A stretch of DNA of 8,922 bases from Gemmatimonadota bacterium (GCA_013042495.1 JABDQB010000309.1:1-8922); one strand, 5' to 3'; positions 1 through 7,268 are shown, counted from the stretch's first letter. A program made the numbers and translations. The notes: a model not told the origin generated them from the letters alone.

Positions 1-279
1 GATCCGGTCGCTGGGGATCACCGGATCGGAAAGGAGCCAGCGCTCCAGTTGTTCGTCACCGTCCTCGCTCGTCTCGAAGACCCGCCGGTCCGGGCCGCGC
101 GCTGACGGCACACGCTGGCTTCGGAGCAGGCCACGTTCCTCGAGCTTCTTGAGAGCCGGGTAGATCTGGCTCAGTTCGGCGAACCAGAAATGGCGCACGC
201 TGCGCTCGAACTCCTGCTTCAGGTCGTAACCCGAAGCCGGTTCGCGAAGCATGCCGAGCAGGATGTGGTCGAGGCTCAC
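1..279 (-). CDS. PadR-family transcriptional regulator (3' end cut by window edge)
   Basis: The first 93 residues are visible and run off the left edge. Seen: the start MSLDHILLGMLREPASGYDL (residues 1-20), the recognition-helix region HFWFAELSQIYPALKKLEER (30-49) followed by GLL, and a wing with GPDRRVFETSEDG (62-74). This pattern is the winged-helix N-terminal domain of PadR regulators. Family members are usually about 110 or about 180 residues, so a C-terminal dimerisation part may be missing. The GTG at 277-279 is the only possible start, because an in-frame TGA lies directly before it; GGAG sits 6 bases upstream. PadR proteins are repressors that often control neighbouring transporter or permease genes; the likely target lies beyond the window. 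An AT-rich promoter/operator-like stretch precedes the gene, so autoregulation is plausible (inference). The other open frame here, starting 4 bases upstream, has no PadR features and is a shadow. Confidence 0.93.
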   Translation of the reverse strand, partial: MSLDHILLGMLREPASGYDLKQEFERSVRHFWFAELSQIYPALKKLEERGLLRSQRVPSARGPDRRVFETSEDGDEQLERWLLSDPVIPSDRI

Positions 280-300
280 TCACAACTCCAGTTCGGTGAA

Positions 301-345
301 TGTTGCAGCTATATAAAGAACTATATAATAAATATAATAGCTAGG
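301..345 (-). promoter_or_regulatory. AT-rich promoter/operator region of the padR-like gene
   Basis: This is a very AT-rich island in otherwise GC-rich DNA, just upstream of the PadR gene. CTATATAA occurs twice as a direct repeat (309-316 and 321-328, 12 bases start to start). The island is flanked by an inverted AGCTAT (307-312) and ATAGCT (337-342). TATATA at 310-315 could serve as a -10 box on the minus strand, giving a leader of about 25 bases that contains the GGAG. No clear -35 is visible. Repeated and inverted AT-rich half-sites fit self-binding by a PadR dimer, but that is inferred. Confidence 0.55.
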
Positions 346-389
346 TGGGTTTCGTCAAGCGCGCGGGACGATTCGGGTCTCATCGGTGT

Positions 390-416
390 GGGCATCCGGA
401 CGGTGCCGGAATGCCC
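390..416 (-). terminator. Strong hairpin after the HD-GYP gene, probable terminator
   Basis: GGGCATCCGG (390-399) pairs with CCGG-A-ATGCCC (406-416). This gives a 10-bp GC-rich stem with one bulged A and a 6-base loop. It begins 19 bases after the HD-GYP stop codon in the direction of transcription and lies before the PadR promoter. No T-run follows on either strand, so it is not a textbook intrinsic terminator; it could also protect the 3' end of the mRNA. Confidence 0.5.
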
Positions 417-435
417 GGGGGACGGGCGGAAGCCC

Positions 436-1629
436 CTACCCGGTCGCCGATGCAGCCTGGACCGGCTCGGCGGGTTCGCCTTCCGGCTCGGATTGCTTGA
501 GCACCAGTGGCTCCCATTGCCGGATCATGGATAGAAAGGCCGTGACGAACTCGGGATCCAGGTACTCGCCCATTTCTTCCTGCAAATGGTGGAGGGTGCG
601 CGCCACTGGCCACGGAGGTCGGAACGGTCGCCGGGTTCGGAGCGCATCGTAGATGTCACAGACCTGGATGAGCCGGCTCAGACGCTGAGGTTGCCGTGCG
701 TAGTGCAGTGCCGGGTAACCCTTGTCACCGGTCCAGCCTATATGGTGCTCGTAGGCCGCGGTCGCCGCGAGCGCGAATCGAGGTCCCGACGCGAGCAGAA
801 TGCGAGCTCCCTCGACAGGGTGTTCCTGGATGGTCTGCCACTCCTCCGTCGTCAGCTTGCCGGGCTTGTTCAGGATCTCGAGGGGGATGACGGTCTTGCC
901 GACATCGTGAAGCAGCGCCGCCTCGCCCACGGCTCGAACGTCAGCAGATGCGAGAGCGATCGACTCGGCCAATCCCATCGACAGCACGGACACGTTCACG
1001 GAGTGAGTGGCGCTGTACTGGTCGACTTCCTTGAGTTCCACGAGCGGCAATATGACGTCTTGCTGGCTGTGCATCGCCGCGGACAGAAGCTGCACGACTC
1101 CGATCGCCTCAGCGCGTGGTATCTCCCCATGTGAGTCTGCGTGTGCATGGAGAAAGGCCGCTACCTCCAGCTCGTCTTCCAGGTTGAGACCCATGGTCGC
1201 GAGGGGGGGCGCCCGGTGCTGTTTCTCGCCCAGTACGGAGACCGGCCCGTAGCGAACGGCCGAATCGAGCGACGGCTCCCTTGGGAGGTCCTGGTTGAGA
1301 CCCATGGCCAGTCGGGCGTTCGCTTCCTCGAGAAAGGCACGGAGTTCGCCAATGGTTACCCTCCCCTCGATTTCCAGGCGTTCCATCTCGATTCCGGCGA
1401 GCCTCCCGGCCCACTCCCACTGCCGAAGCTCGGAGACCGGTCGATCGTTGTAGACCACATCTCCCTCGAGGAACGTGAATACGGGCCGCGGATCGATCTC
1501 CAGCAGCGTGCGAAGGCACTGGTAGGCGGAATCGAGCGAGTGCTCACGCTCTGGATGTCCCGCACGGTACAGCCGCGCCACCGACAGCTGCTTGGCCACC
1601 GCCTGGAGGAATCGGATCGCTTCGTTCAT
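436..1629 (-). CDS. HD-GYP domain protein (cyclic-di-GMP phosphodiesterase-like) with YRxGHP N-terminal module
   Basis: 397 residues. Residues 1-145 form a helical/beta module containing ARLYRAGHPE (18-27) and FTFLEGDVVYNDRP (51-64). Residues about 190-365 are an HD-GYP domain: H209 in THSVNVS, HDVGK at 241-245, HP at 270-271, EHH at 294-296, GYP at 304-306, and the D..YDAL motif (D325, D328). Family members bind two or three metals and hydrolyse cyclic di-GMP in the cytosol. The metal-ligand H/D residues are present. The stretch between HH and GYP is IGWTGDK, one residue longer than the usual form and without the common Glu after HH. The residue four before H209 is Tyr, not Glu, suggesting a two-metal rather than three-metal site (inference). 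No transmembrane segment, receiver or GGDEF domain is visible. The ATG overlaps the upstream gene's stop (ATGA), which fixes this start; the longer open frame upstream is a shadow of that gene. The C-terminal tail is rich in E, P and A. Confidence 0.94.
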   Translation of the reverse strand: MNEAIRFLQAVAKQLSVARLYRAGHPEREHSLDSAYQCLRTLLEIDPRPVFTFLEGDVVYNDRPVSELRQWEWAGRLAGIEMERLEIEGRVTIGELRAFLEEANARLAMGLNQDLPREPSLDSAVRYGPVSVLGEKQHRAPPLATMGLNLEDELEVAAFLHAHADSHGEIPRAEAIGVVQLLSAAMHSQQDVILPLVELKEVDQYSATHSVNVSVLSMGLAESIALASADVRAVGEAALLHDVGKTVIPLEILNKPGKLTTEEWQTIQEHPVEGARILLASGPRFALAATAAYEHHIGWTGDKGYPALHYARQPQRLSRLIQVCDIYDALRTRRPFRPPWPVARTLHHLQEEMGEYLDPEFVTAFLSMIRQWEPLVLKQSEPEGEPAEPVQAASATG

Positions 1630-3692
1630 GCGGGCTCCGGAGTCTCGGACAGCGCACGGCGGATGTCGGGATCGGACAACTTCCCTGCGCTCGACAAGAC
1701 ACTCATGGCCCTTGAATCGTCCGGCCAGTGCTCCCGTAGTCCTTGAAGCGCGGCGAGGACATGCGCGCCTCCCCCCGGAAGCTCGCGCCACAGCAGGAAT
1801 CGGCGTTTCACCGCGCCGATATCGAGCAGGATCTCCAGATCCTCGGGAGTCCCAAGGCGTGTCAGCGAGCGCACGGCAGACGCCCTGAGCGAGGGATCGC
1901 GCATCGGATCCCGTGCGATCTGTCGCACAGCGGGCGCGGCCGCCGGCGGACAGGACTTCTCCGCTTCGGCCAGGCCCAGCGCCACCACCCGATCGTTCTC
2001 CTCGGTCAGAGCAGCGTCCACGGCTGAATCCCGGAGCTCGGGTATGCGCATGCTCAGCTTGAGCGCCTCCAGGCGCACCATCTTGTGCTCGTGCCTCGTG
2101 AACGGTTCGGGAGAGAAACCGGGAGGCGTTGCGGGTAGCGCGCCTAGCAGGGTCAGCATGTTCCGCACTACGTACCAGCGCGGATCGTCCAGGCGCTCGA
2201 CGAGCAGAGGACCCAGCTCCAGGCCGATCGCCTGCAGGCGCTCGATGAACTTCCATCGGATCGATCGTGACAGAGACCCCGCGAGAGCCTCGAGAAGCGG
2301 CTCTGCGGCATCGACTCCCATCACGGACAGAAGGCGATCGATCGATTCGAAGTTGGGAGGATCATGGGCCGCAAGACGTTGCACCGTCTCAGGCTTCGCC
2401 AGCGCCGTCCACATCTCTCCCACCACGCCCGTGTCAGCCGGTGCCTCATCCAGCAGAGAGATGATCGTGCCCACGGAATCCGCCATGATCAGCTCATGCA
2501 GGGCTCTCTGCAGGGACTCACCCGGCACATCCATTTCGAGGCACATCTGTGCCACCCGTTCGGGGTTGAAGGCCGACGAAGCCTCCGTGTCGAGCCGGAC
2601 AATGGGAGCGCCGACCGCCATTCGTTGAAGGGCCTCGTCGTAGTCCTCCGCATTCGGATTCTCGAGTTGCCACTCCGAGACCATTCGCCGCACATGCTCG
2701 CGCACCGCCGAAGCAGACTCCTGTCGCGAGGCCGGATCACCGGACTCAGCGTGGCGAGCCAGCTTGGTGAGAACTCGCATCATGGAATCTGACACGTCCT
2801 TAGTTTGCCGATCCGTCGAGGCCTCCAGCAGTTCGACTACGGCTTCGCTTGACAGACTCTCCGAAGCCTTGAGCAGGAGATCCTTCCGTTGAGACGGATT
2901 GCCGGCCATGCTGCGCAGAAGCCGGCCCAGCGTTCCCGGCTCGAGGCGCGCAATCAGATCTGAAACCCGGTCACTGAGGTCACTCGAGTCAACTCGATCC
3001 GTGTGGGAAACCTCCCGCATGACGGCCAGCAGATAGCCGGAGACGACCTCGTCGTATGCCTTGTCACCGGCCTTCCGATCGATGGCCTGAGCCACGACGC
3101 CGGGATCGAGACTGGACGGGCTGTCCGTTCCCTCGCCCGATAGCGCCGCGTCGGCCAGCATGATCCAGAGGTGCGAACAGGGCGCTGTCTCAGCCGCCGA
3201 TGATCCTCCGTGCTCTCTTAGCTGTAGCCTCTTGAATCCCAGAGGATGCAGATGCACGTGCGGCCGGCTATTCAGGACTTCACCGGGCTCCTGTCCGAGA
3301 GGGCGTCCGGTCCGCTCGGGTTCCTGGGCTAACAGCGCCAGGATCTCGGCGATTTCCTGCTCACTCACCCCAGCCGTGATCGTGACCAATCCCAGTTCAT
3401 GCCGATACATTCGCTCGGCGAGGCCCCGCAGAAGAGGGTGTTCGCGGTCGGTGGCCACGCCCTCGATGATGAGCTGATCTCGGGCGACCGCGATCACAAG
3501 GTCGCCTCGCAGACTGAGCAGGGACGAGAGACGAACCACGACCTTCCGCAGGGCCGGGCCCAGGGCGGGATGCCCCGCCGGGTACATCGAGTGCTTCTGG
3601 AAGGCAGCGGAAAGATCGATGAGCAAATCCGCGAGCTCACCCGAGAGCGACGCCCGTGTCCCCGCCTCACTTGGAATTTTCTCGTCCGTCAC
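1626..3692 (-). CDS. Large helical HEAT-repeat protein with YPxGHP N-terminal module, partner of the HD-GYP protein
   Basis: 688 residues; no enzyme domain recognised. Residues 15-125 resemble the N-terminal module of the downstream HD-GYP protein: HSMYPAGHPALGPAL (34-48), then a beta stretch LVIAVARDQLIIEG (65-78), then RGLAERMYRHELGLVTITAG (89-108) and VSEQEIAEILALLAQE (109-124). Residues about 195-440 look helical, with no known signature. Residues about 445-655 contain HEAT-like helical pairs, for example LDDPRWYVVRNMLTLLGALP (501-520) and HKMVRLEALKLSMRIPEL (536-553). HEAT repeats are protein-binding scaffolds. No signal peptide or membrane segment is seen, so it is probably cytosolic. 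The GTG at 3690-3692 is preferred because GGTAAGG lies a few bases upstream and the protein then starts with a charged segment before the module. A TTG at 3750-3752 would add 20 residues and cannot be excluded. The stop overlaps the next ATG, so the two genes form a coupled operon. A role as signalling scaffold for the HD-GYP protein is inference. Confidence 0.82.
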   Translation of the reverse strand: MTDEKIPSEAGTRASLSGELADLLIDLSAAFQKHSMYPAGHPALGPALRKVVVRLSSLLSLRGDLVIAVARDQLIIEGVATDREHPLLRGLAERMYRHELGLVTITAGVSEQEIAEILALLAQEPERTGRPLGQEPGEVLNSRPHVHLHPLGFKRLQLREHGGSSAAETAPCSHLWIMLADAALSGEGTDSPSSLDPGVVAQAIDRKAGDKAYDEVVSGYLLAVMREVSHTDRVDSSDLSDRVSDLIARLEPGTLGRLLRSMAGNPSQRKDLLLKASESLSSEAVVELLEASTDRQTKDVSDSMMRVLTKLARHAESGDPASRQESASAVREHVRRMVSEWQLENPNAEDYDEALQRMAVGAPIVRLDTEASSAFNPERVAQMCLEMDVPGESLQRALHELIMADSVGTIISLLDEAPADTGVVGEMWTALAKPETVQRLAAHDPPNFESIDRLLSVMGVDAAEPLLEALAGSLSRSIRWKFIERLQAIGLELGPLLVERLDDPRWYVVRNMLTLLGALPATPPGFSPEPFTRHEHKMVRLEALKLSMRIPELRDSAVDAALTEENDRVVALGLAEAEKSCPPAAAPAVRQIARDPMRDPSLRASAVRSLTRLGTPEDLEILLDIGAVKRRFLLWRELPGGGAHVLAALQGLREHWPDDSRAMSVLSSAGKLSDPDIRRALSETPEPA

Positions 3693-4059
3693 CCTTGCCT
3701 TACCCGCTGCGGCATGCGATTGACCTGCCTTTGCGTGACCTGCCGGGTGCAAGAGTCACGCCCTCCCGGACAGCGTCCTGCCCGGTAGCATTGGAAGAGG
3801 GCTTAAGCTCGCAAATTCATGCAGCCAAACGAGTTGAGCGTTATCGGGGGCGATGATGGTCGCCAATCACGGACGGGCCCGGGTCCCCCGCCGCCATTGA
3901 GGGCTCTCGAACTCTGCCCCGGGGTATTGCGAGTTGCGCCAACGTCTTGCGGCACGCCCTCGCACGCCGCGGGGCTGTGGGCGCCTGCAATCCGGTGACG
4001 ACCTTGCCTATACTCGGGGGGGACGGATGCGGTGAATGAATCAATGAGAGAGGTGGCTC
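3693..4059. other. Divergent intergenic region between the HEAT/HD-GYP operon and the glycine-zipper gene
   Basis: This 367-base stretch has no convincing gene on either strand. It should hold the minus-strand promoter of the HEAT/HD-GYP operon; I see no box there close to consensus. It also holds the plus-strand promoter candidate at 4009-4014. A small inverted repeat GGCGA/TCGCC (3849-3853 and 3860-3864) is present but too short to interpret. Open frames crossing the region are antisense to, or extensions of, real genes and have unstructured, Arg/Pro-rich translations. Confidence 0.6.
4009..4014 (+). promoter_or_regulatory. Candidate -10 box (TATACT) for the glycine-zipper gene
   Basis: TATACT matches the sigma-70 -10 consensus at 5 of 6 bases and lies 45 bases before the GTG start, leaving a leader of roughly 40 bases that contains the GAGAGAGG ribosome site. 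The -35 region (CTGCAA, 3985-3990, 18-base spacer) is a poor match, so this is only a candidate. Confidence 0.4.
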
Positions 4060-4206
4060 GTGCTCAAACACACGCTGATTGGTGCTGGCGCCGGCGCGGT
4101 GATCGGTCTTCTCCTCGGTAACCTGGGAATCGGAGTGGCAATCGGGGCGGCGATCGGCCTGGTTCTCGGCTTCCGGCAGCACGGACCTCAGAAGAAGGAC
4201 GACTGA
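4060..4206 (+). CDS. Small glycine-zipper membrane protein (48 aa)
   Basis: This short gene starts at GTG with GAGAGAGG (4046-4053) 6 bases upstream, a strong ribosome site that decides the start. The product reads MLKHTLIGAGAGAVIGLLLG (1-20), then NLGIGVAIGAAIGLVLGF (21-38) and a polar tail RQHGPQKKDD (39-48). It is almost entirely two short hydrophobic, Gly-rich segments separated by an Asn-containing turn. Gly, Ala and Ile recur at 3-4 residue spacing, the glycine-zipper pattern that packs membrane helices. I infer a small inner-membrane hairpin with a positively charged cytoplasmic tail; function is unknown. Similar tiny glycine-zipper proteins occur widely in bacteria. It is transcribed away from the HEAT/HD-GYP operon and seems to be monocistronic, with a 245-base gap before the protease gene. 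Confidence 0.75.
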   Translation: MLKHTLIGAGAGAVIGLLLGNLGIGVAIGAAIGLVLGFRQHGPQKKDD

Positions 4207-4265
4207 TCGGCATGATCGTGGGCAGCCTGGCCGGCTGACTCTAACAGGAGGGCTCGAACGCGCAG

Positions 4266-4311
4266 CGCCCGGTGGCCTCGCAGGTCAATTGTCTGCGGTG
4301 GCCGCCGGGCG
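4266..4311 (+). terminator. Large two-tier hairpin between the glycine-zipper and M16 genes
   Basis: Outer stem: CGCCCGGTGGCC (4266-4277) pairs with GGCCGCCGGGCG (4300-4311), 12 bp with a single G-T position. Inner stem: CGCAG (4279-4283) pairs with CTGCG (4293-4297) around a 9-base loop. The outer stem is followed by TTTCG on the plus strand, only a weak T-run. The hairpin lies 59 bases after the glycine-zipper stop and 140 bases before the protease ATG. It could be a terminator for the small gene, or a structured element in the protease leader if transcription starts further upstream. Confidence 0.5.
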
Positions 4312-4441
4312 TTTCGCCATCCGTGCCTCCGTCCGTCTTCCCGCTTGCGCGCAGCTTGTTCGCCCACCAATCTTCATCCCCCCACGTACTTTTCGGACTA
4401 ATGCTGACGCGCATCCAGATCCGGGCTCAGCGCTCGCTCGC

Positions 4442-4447
4442 AGGAGG
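4442..4447 (+). promoter_or_regulatory. Ribosome binding site AGGAGG of the M16 peptidase gene
   Basis: This perfect AGGAGG sits 4 bases before ATG 4452-4454 and selects that start over the GTG at 4272, which would put 60 residues before the signal peptide. The rest of 4207-4451 holds the hairpin at 4266-4311 and no convincing gene or clear promoter. Confidence 0.8.
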
Positions 4448-4451
4448 TCTC

Positions 4452-7268
4452 ATGAACCGTCCGTTCCCTCTTCCGATTCGTCACTTCGGATTCTGTCTCT
4501 TCCTCACATTCGCGACGTTCTTTTCGATGTCGATCGCCCAGGCTCCCGAGGCGCCTGCGCAGGAAGTGGTGGCCGAACCCGCGGTGTTGACCGAAGGCGC
4601 GACCGTGGAGGGAGTGACCGAGTACACCCTCTCAAACGGCCTTCGCGTTCTCCTCGTCCCGGATGCCTCGAAGCAGACGGCGACCGTCAACATCACGTAC
4701 TTCGTCGGGTCACGGCATGAAGCGTACGGTGAAACCGGGATGGCGCATCTTCTCGAGCACCTCGTGTTCAAGGGAACGCCGGACCATCCCGATATCCCGC
4801 AGGAGCTTACCGAGAGAGGGGCCCGGCCGAACGGAACGACCTGGTTCGATCGCACCAACTACTTCGAGACCTTCACCGCCACGGAAGAGAACCTCGAGTG
4901 GGCGCTGGACCTGGAGTCGGACCGAATGGTCAACAGCTTCATTTCAGGCACGGATCTCGATTCAGAAATGACGGTGGTACGCAACGAGTGGGAGTCGGGG
5001 GAGAACAGCCCGTTCGGGGTCCTGATGAAGCGCACCATGTCCACGGCGTTTCAGTGGCACAACTACGGGAACTCCACGATCGGGGCCCGGGCGGACCTCG
5101 AGAATGTGCCGATCGAGCGCCTGCAGGCGTTCTACCGAAAGTACTACCAGCCGGACAACGCCATGCTGGTGATCGCCGGCCGGTTCGAGCCGGACCGGGC
5201 GAAGGAGCTGGTGATCGAGAAGTTCGGGGCGATTCCACGCCCCGTGCGCGAGGGCGGGAACATCCTGTGGCCGACGTACACGGCCGAACCCACGCAGGAC
5301 GGCGAGCGCACCGTGACTCTGCGCCGCGTGGGAGACACGCAGCTCGTGATGGCGGTGTACCACATTCCACCCGGGTCGCACGATGACTTCGCGGCGGTCG
5401 ATGTCCTGTCGGACGTGCTCGGTGACGAGCCATCGGGGCGCCTGTACGAGGGACTCGTGGAAACGGGGCTCGCGGCGCGAAGCGGTGCGTTCACGTACCA
5501 GCTGAGGGAGCCAGGCGCGCTGATGCTTTATGCGGAGGTTCGCGAGGACGGATCGCTGGCGGACGCGCGGACCGCCCTGGCGGAAGTCACCGGTGACGTG
5601 GTCACCACGCCCCCGACGGACGAGGAGGTAGAGCGCGCCAAGGCCTCCCTGCTGACCCAATTCGATCAGATCGTCAAGAACTCCGAGCGGCTCGCCCTGA
5701 ACCTCACCGAATGGGGGTCGATGGGTGACTGGCGGCTCTTCTTCCTGCATCGCGATCGGATCAAGGAAGTGCTTCCCGAGCGGGTGCGCGTCGTCGCAGC
5801 TTCCTACCTGAAGCCCTCGAACCGAACCGTCGGCGTCTTCATTCCGGTGGACGAAGAGCCGGCGCGGGCCGAGATTCCGGAAGCGCCCGACGTGATGGCG
5901 CTGGTGGCCGGATACACCGGGTCGGAGGAAGTGATCGAGGGAGAGGAATTCGATCCATCCCCGGCGAACATCGAATCGCGCACCACCCGCCTCGAACTGG
6001 ACAACGGTTTCGAGGTCGCTCTGCTTCCCAAGCGCACGCGGGGCGCCACCGTAGCCGTTTCCCTCACGCTCAGGCATGGGACGGAATCGGCTCTCATGGG
6101 CCGGGCCACGGATGCGACCATGGCCGGCGGCATGCTCATGCGCGGCACTTCGACGCGCACCCGTGAGGAGATCTCGGACGAGATCGATCGACTCAAGGCC
6201 CGGGTCTCCGTGATGGGCGGCGCGAACTCCGCATTCGCCCGCATCGAAACCACACGCGACAACCTGATTTCTGTCCTCCGATTGGTGGGCGACGTGCTCA
6301 CCGATCCGGTGTTCGACGCGGCTGAATGGGGCCTGCTGAAGGAAGAGCGCCTCGCCTCGATCGAGCGACAGATGTCCGAGCCCACCGCGCGGGCGAGCGA
6401 GGCGTTCAGCCGTCACATGAGCCCATGGCCTGAAGACCACCCCTTCTACTCAGCCACCTTCGAGGAGGAGGTGGAGCGGATGAATGCGGCGGACCTGGAG
6501 GCGGCCCGCGCCTTCCACGCGCAGTTCTATGGGGCCCAGGCCGGGACCATGGCGATCGTGGGGGACTTCGATCCGGACGAGGTGCGCGTCGCGGTAGAGG
6601 AGATGTTCGGATTGTGGACGGCGGATTCGGAGTACGTGCGGATACCGCGGCCGTTCCAGGACATCGAGGCCGCCGACCTGTCGATCGAGACGCCCGACAA
6701 GGCGAACGCCTTCTTCCTCGCCGGGCAGACGATCGAGATGGGCGATGAGCACCCGGACTACCCGGCCCTCGTACTCGGCACGTACATGGTAGGCGGCGGC
6801 TTTCTGAATTCCCGGCTCGCGGTGCGCATTCGTCAGGAGGAGGGACTGTCCTACGGGGTAGCCGCCTTCTTCTCCGCCAGCCCGCTCGATGAGAGCGGAT
6901 CTTTCGCGGCGTACGCCATCTACGCACCGGAGAACGCGGAGGCCCTCGAAGCGGCTTTCCGGGAAGAGGTCGGAAAGGTGCTGGCCGATGGGTTTGAAGC
7001 GGAGGAGGTGCAGGCGGCCAAGGACGGGTGGCTCGACTCGCGGAATGTGTCTCGCGCGCAGGATCGGGAGCTGGCGTCGGCTCTGGCGGGCGGCCTATTC
7101 CTGGATCGCACACTGGAGCACGATGCGGAATTGGAGGCTCGAATCGCCGCCCTGTCTGTGGAACAGATCAACGCGGCCATGCGCCAGCACATCGACCTGT
7201 CTCGGGTCACGGTGGTGAAGGCGGGCGACTTTGCCGGAGCGGGGGAGGATCCTGAACTGGTGCCATAG
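4452..7268 (+). CDS. Secreted M16 (pitrilysin/insulinase family) zinc metallopeptidase, two-domain
   Basis: 938 residues. A signal peptide is visible: basic start MNRPFPLPIR, hydrophobic core about 11-27, and an AQA cleavage site at 29-31, so it acts in the periplasm or outside. The first M16 unit (about 55-265) holds the inverted zinc motif HLLEH (H99, E102, H103) and the third ligand E179 in VVRNEWESGEN, 76 residues after H103, as expected for the family. Further M16-like parts cover about 280-480. The second half (about 510-925) repeats the fold but lacks HxxEH (ATDATMAGGML at the corresponding place). It keeps the substrate-binding R/Y pair in RIRQEEGLSYGV (R794 and Y801). This is the standard arrangement of one active and one inactive half in a single chain, comparable to PqqL-like periplasmic peptidases. 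The substrate is probably short peptides or small proteins; it cannot be told from sequence. It has no obvious operon partner upstream; an unrelated small gene follows 124 bases downstream. Confidence 0.96.
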   Translation: MNRPFPLPIRHFGFCLFLTFATFFSMSIAQAPEAPAQEVVAEPAVLTEGATVEGVTEYTLSNGLRVLLVPDASKQTATVNITYFVGSRHEAYGETGMAHLLEHLVFKGTPDHPDIPQELTERGARPNGTTWFDRTNYFETFTATEENLEWALDLESDRMVNSFISGTDLDSEMTVVRNEWESGENSPFGVLMKRTMSTAFQWHNYGNSTIGARADLENVPIERLQAFYRKYYQPDNAMLVIAGRFEPDRAKELVIEKFGAIPRPVREGGNILWPTYTAEPTQDGERTVTLRRVGDTQLVMAVYHIPPGSHDDFAAVDVLSDVLGDEPSGRLYEGLVETGLAARSGAFTYQLREPGALMLYAEVREDGSLADARTALAEVTGDVVTTPPTDEEVERAKASLLTQFDQIVKNSERLALNLTEWGSMGDWRLFFLHRDRIKEVLPERVRVVAASYLKPSNRTVGVFIPVDEEPARAEIPEAPDVMALVAGYTGSEEVIEGEEFDPSPANIESRTTRLELDNGFEVALLPKRTRGATVAVSLTLRHGTESALMGRATDATMAGGMLMRGTSTRTREEISDEIDRLKARVSVMGGANSAFARIETTRDNLISVLRLVGDVLTDPVFDAAEWGLLKEERLASIERQMSEPTARASEAFSRHMSPWPEDHPFYSATFEEEVERMNAADLEAARAFHAQFYGAQAGTMAIVGDFDPDEVRVAVEEMFGLWTADSEYVRIPRPFQDIEAADLSIETPDKANAFFLAGQTIEMGDEHPDYPALVLGTYMVGGGFLNSRLAVRIRQEEGLSYGVAAFFSASPLDESGSFAAYAIYAPENAEALEAAFREEVGKVLADGFEAEEVQAAKDGWLDSRNVSRAQDRELASALAGGLFLDRTLEHDAELEARIAALSVEQINAAMRQHIDLSRVTVVKAGDFAGAGEDPELVP

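Noticed and set aside
56..283. 75-codon minus-strand frame beginning MSEPRPHPARHA
   Set aside because: It is out of frame with the PadR gene starting 4 bases away, which has the recognisable winged-helix sequence.
1630..2256. Open frame extending the HD-GYP gene upstream by 209 residues
   Set aside because: The extension is Arg/Ala/Gly-rich with no domain, and lies fully inside the HEAT gene in another frame. The ATGA overlap at 1626-1629 gives a natural start.
3841..4182. Minus-strand open frame of 113 codons
   Set aside because: It is antisense to the glycine-zipper gene, with low-complexity translation and no ribosome site; a shadow.
4212..4238. Tiny 8-codon frame MIVGSLAG after the glycine-zipper gene
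   Set aside because: It has no ribosome site at proper spacing and is too short to support as a leader peptide.
4272..4451. GTG start giving the M16 peptidase 60 extra N-terminal residues
   Set aside because: It lies inside the hairpin stem, its nearest AGGAGGG is 19 bases away, and the signal peptide begins at ATG 4452 behind a perfect AGGAGG.
4962..6440. 492-codon minus-strand open frame inside the protease gene
   Set aside because: Long antisense frames are common in GC-rich genes. Its translation is His/Arg/Gly-rich with no domain, while the plus strand encodes a clear M16 peptidase.
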